Source: Bacteroidota bacterium
GTDB lineage: Bacteria; Bacteroidota; Rhodothermia; Rhodothermales; Rubricoccaceae
Reading direction: 5' to 3'
Assembly (NCBI GenBank): GCA_022564455.1
Contig: JADFLK010000156.1
Location: forward strand, 1 to 5,792
DNA: 5,792 nucleotides
In this document: in pieces, positions 3,900 through 5,792 of the stretch
How positions within the stretch are numbered: position 1 is the stretch's first letter
Layout of the letters: each line of letters opens with the position of its first letter
Notes under the pieces: generated by a model
Seen by the model: only the letters and a program-made list of their open reading frames with translations
What the model was told of the DNA's origin: nothing
Database searches by the model: none
Made by a program: the position numbers and the translations under genes

Positions 3900-5792
3900 G
3901 ACGGCCCCTACTCGCCCTCTTCCTTCTCCTCGTCGGGAGTCATGTACACGCGCAAATCGTCACCGTGAATGGCCAGGTCCGGCACCGCTCCGAATACGAC
4001 GACAAAGGGCTCACAGAAACGGGGGACGCCGATCTCTTCCACCTCCTTCGGACGAGACTTGGAGTTACCGCCCGGCCAAGCGAGCACGTCTCCGCGTTTA
4101 TCCAGATTCAGGACGCGAGGAAGTTCGGCGAAGAGGGCGACTTGCAGACAGTAAGCACGCTGGATGGCAGCGCAGACCAACTGGACTTCCACCAGGCCTA
4201 TCTTGAAGTGGACGTTCCGGGCGTGAAAGGCCTGAGCGCGCGGGTTGGGCGACAGGAGCTGGCCTATGGCAATGAGCGCCTTGTTGGCTCGATAGGATGG
4301 AGCAATGTCGGCCAAGCGTTCGACGGCGCGGTGCTGAAGCTCGACCATAGCCGCGGCGCCGCAGACCTCTTCGCCATGCAACTCAGGGCGCCCGATGATG
4401 TACCTGGGTCGCAGAACCTGTTCGGTCTCTACACATCGTGGGCGATCGGAGAGGACCATGCTGTGGAGGTGGTAACGGAGTACGACCGGAGCGCCCTCAT
4501 CGGACGGGCCGTGCATACGCTCACGACCAAGATCTGGCAGGAGCTGCTCGTCGTGGCCTTCATCGTTCTCATCTTCCTCCTCCACGTACGGAGCGCCTTC
4601 GTGGCACTCGTAACGGTGCCCATCGGCATTCTCATGAGCCTCGGCGTGATGTACCTGCTCGGCATCAACGCCAACATCATGAGCCTCGGGGGAATCGCCA
4701 TTGCCATCGGGGTGATGGTGGACGCCAGCTTGGTGATGGTCGAGAATGCACACAAGCACATCGAACGGCTGACCGCCGCAAAAGGCGAAGGGGCGTCACT
4801 CACCGACGGCGAGAGAATCCATGCCGTCATAGAAGCGGCGAAAGAGGTTGGGCCAAGCCTGTTCTTTTCACTCCTCATTGTGACGGTGAGCTTCCTCCCT
4901 GTCTTTACGCTGGAGCAGGTCGAGGGCCGGCTGTTTCGCCCATTGGCCTTCGCCAAGACGTTCTCGATGGCAGCGGCCAGCATACTCGCCGTCACTCTCG
5001 TGCCGGCGCTTATGGTAACGTTCGTGAAAGGACGCATCCGAAGCGAGGCAGAGAACCCGGTCGCTCGCTTCTTCATCTGGGTTTATCGGCCTCTGATCAG
5101 GAAGACGCTCCGCTACCCTGTCGTCGTTCTATGCATCGCCTTCGGCCTTCTACTGGCAACGGCCCTGCCGGTGCAACAAATGCTTGTCGGCAGGACGGTT
5201 ATCCCGTTCCCCCAGATCGGTAGCGAGTTCATGCCGCCGCTCTGGGAGGGCGACCTCCTCTACATGCCGACGACGCTGCCGGGCGTCTCGCCCCAGGAGG
5301 CGAAAGAGATCCTCCAGCGAACAGATCGCATCATCGCTTCCTTCCCGGAAGTCGAGCGTGTGTTCGGCAAGATCGGCCGCGCCGAAACGGCCACCGACCC
5401 GGCGCCGCTTTCCATGATCGAAACCATCGTCATCCTCAAACCCGAGGACGAATGGCGAGAGGGACTGACGCGGCAGGATCTCATTGGAGAGCTGAACAGA
5501 GCCGTTGACCTTCCCGGCCTGACGAACGCCTGGACCATGCCCATCAAGACGCGAATCGACATGCTGGCGACGGGGATCAAAACTCCGGTCGGAATCAAGA
5601 TCGCGGGGCCGGACCTGACCATTCTGGAGCGGCTGGGGCGAGAGGTGGAGGCAGCCGTCCGAGACCTCCCCGGCACGCGGAGTGCGTTCGCCGAGCGCGT
5701 CATGGGCGGGAGCTTCCTCGACATCGAGGTGGACCGGTTCGCCGCTGCCCGCTCCGGGCTCACGTCTGGTGATGTACAGGATGTCCTCCAGG
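3896..5792 (+). CDS. In-frame chimera: alginate-export-type porin N-terminus joined to CusA-type RND metal pump (3' end outside window)
   Basis: One frame stays open for 632 codons from the ATG at 3896 to the window edge. Residues 1-19 (MRRPLLALFLLLVGSHVHA) are a signal peptide. Residues 20 to about 190 match the alginate-export outer-membrane barrel family: LFHLLRTRLGV, FHQAYLEVDVPGVKG, ARVGRQELAYGNERLVG and WSNVGQAFDG. From about residue 190 it matches CusA, the proton-driven copper/silver pump of the inner membrane: VEVVTEYDRSALIGRAV, then helix TM2 (213-229). Next comes NANIMSLGGIAIAIGVMVDA with the TM4 Asp276 and MVENAHK (281-287), then TM5-TM6 (320-377), TM7 (408-424) and the second porter half starting at EGDLLYMPTTLPG (451-463). 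The Met of LLYMP marks the CusA rather than the CzcA (zinc/cobalt) type. Missing are the rest of the barrel and about 330 pump residues (TM1 and the first porter domain). A normal pump or pore is unlikely. It is either a deletion fusion or an assembly chimera. Confidence 0.85.
   Translation, partial: MRRPLLALFLLLVGSHVHAQIVTVNGQVRHRSEYDDKGLTETGDADLFHLLRTRLGVTARPSEHVSAFIQIQDARKFGEEGDLQTVSTLDGSADQLDFHQAYLEVDVPGVKGLSARVGRQELAYGNERLVGSIGWSNVGQAFDGAVLKLDHSRGAADLFAMQLRAPDDVPGSQNLFGLYTSWAIGEDHAVEVVTEYDRSALIGRAVHTLTTKIWQELLVVAFIVLIFLLHVRSAFVALVTVPIGILMSLGVMYLLGINANIMSLGGIAIAIGVMVDASLVMVENAHKHIERLTAAKGEGASLTDGERIHAVIEAAKEVGPSLFFSLLIVTVSFLPVFTLEQVEGRLFRPLAFAKTFSMAAASILAVTLVPALMVTFVKGRIRSEAENPVARFFIWVYRPLIRKTLRYPVVVLCIAFGLLLATALPVQQMLVGRTVIPFPQIGSEFMPPLWEGDLLYMPTTLPGVSPQEAKEILQRTDRIIASFPEVERVFGKIGRAETATDPAPLSMIETIVILKPEDEWREGLTRQDLIGELNRAVDLPGLTNAWTMPIKTRIDMLATGIKTPVGIKIAGPDLTILERLGREVEAAVRDLPGTRSAFAERVMGGSFLDIEVDRFAAARSGLTSGDVQDVLQ
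4440..4481 (+). other. Porin-to-CusA junction
   Basis: The last barrel-like residues are about LFGLYTSWAIGEDHA (near 175-189), and the first secure CusA residues are VVTEYDRS (192-199, bases 4469-4492). The exact join therefore lies at roughly 4440-4481. I see no transposon end, long repeat or change in base composition there. The frame is kept across the join, and short accidental similarity around Val-Glu-Val-Val could have guided it. Confidence 0.65.

Noticed and set aside
3908..4759. 283-codon open frame on the minus strand
   Set aside because: It is antisense to the porin/CusA frame, has low-complexity His/Glu/Asp-rich composition and no domain; it is a shadow of GC-rich codon use.
4438..5223. 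261-codon + strand frame inside the CusA part
   Set aside because: It is Arg/Gly/His-rich with no recognisable domain, in a different frame from the clear CusA sequence.

Overview
The window reads as a copper-centred denitrification and nitric-oxide-handling cluster from a GC-rich bacterium, with all recognisable genes on the + strand. Most starts lack a clear Shine-Dalgarno sequence, secreted proteins carry Bacteroidota-like lipoprotein or signal peptides, and the gene mix (NirK, NirV-like, SCO, azurin-like lipoprotein, group III truncated globin) would fit a GC-rich Rhodothermota/Bacteroidota relative. That placement is an inference from style; no rRNA or phylogenetic marker is present.

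Layout: 1-549 is the 3' end of a copper nitrite reductase (nirK). 591-1370 is a secreted FGE-sulfatase-fold protein of the NirV type that often follows nirK. 1288-1657 holds a degenerate tandem array with a 123-bp period, in which the tail of the NirV-like gene, the short intergenic gap and the leader of the next gene are repeated. 1628-2215 is an SCO/SenC copper-chaperone lipoprotein. 2216-2469 is non-coding and packed with inverted and direct repeats that look like a small mobile-element remnant. 2470-3021 is an azurin-like blue-copper lipoprotein, closed by a strong intrinsic terminator (3034-3073). A second unit follows: a small cupin (3090-3434), a group III truncated haemoglobin (3498-3899), and a long frame overlapping the globin stop that runs off the end of the window (3896-5792).

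That last frame is the most unusual item. It starts as an outer-membrane porin of the alginate-export type (signal peptide plus about 165 residues of barrel). Near residue 190 it changes without a frameshift into the middle of a CusA-type copper/silver RND efflux pump, beginning just before the pump's second membrane helix. The rest of the porin and the first third of the pump are absent. This is either a deletion fusion in the genome or a chimeric assembly join.

Working together (inference from known family roles): NirK reduces nitrite to NO in the periplasm, the azurin-like protein is a plausible electron donor, SCO could deliver copper to NirK or a terminal oxidase, and the truncated globin and cupin may bind or detoxify NO or related species. 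The porin and CusA parts fit nitrite/solute entry and copper export respectively, but the fused protein as read is unlikely to do either normally.
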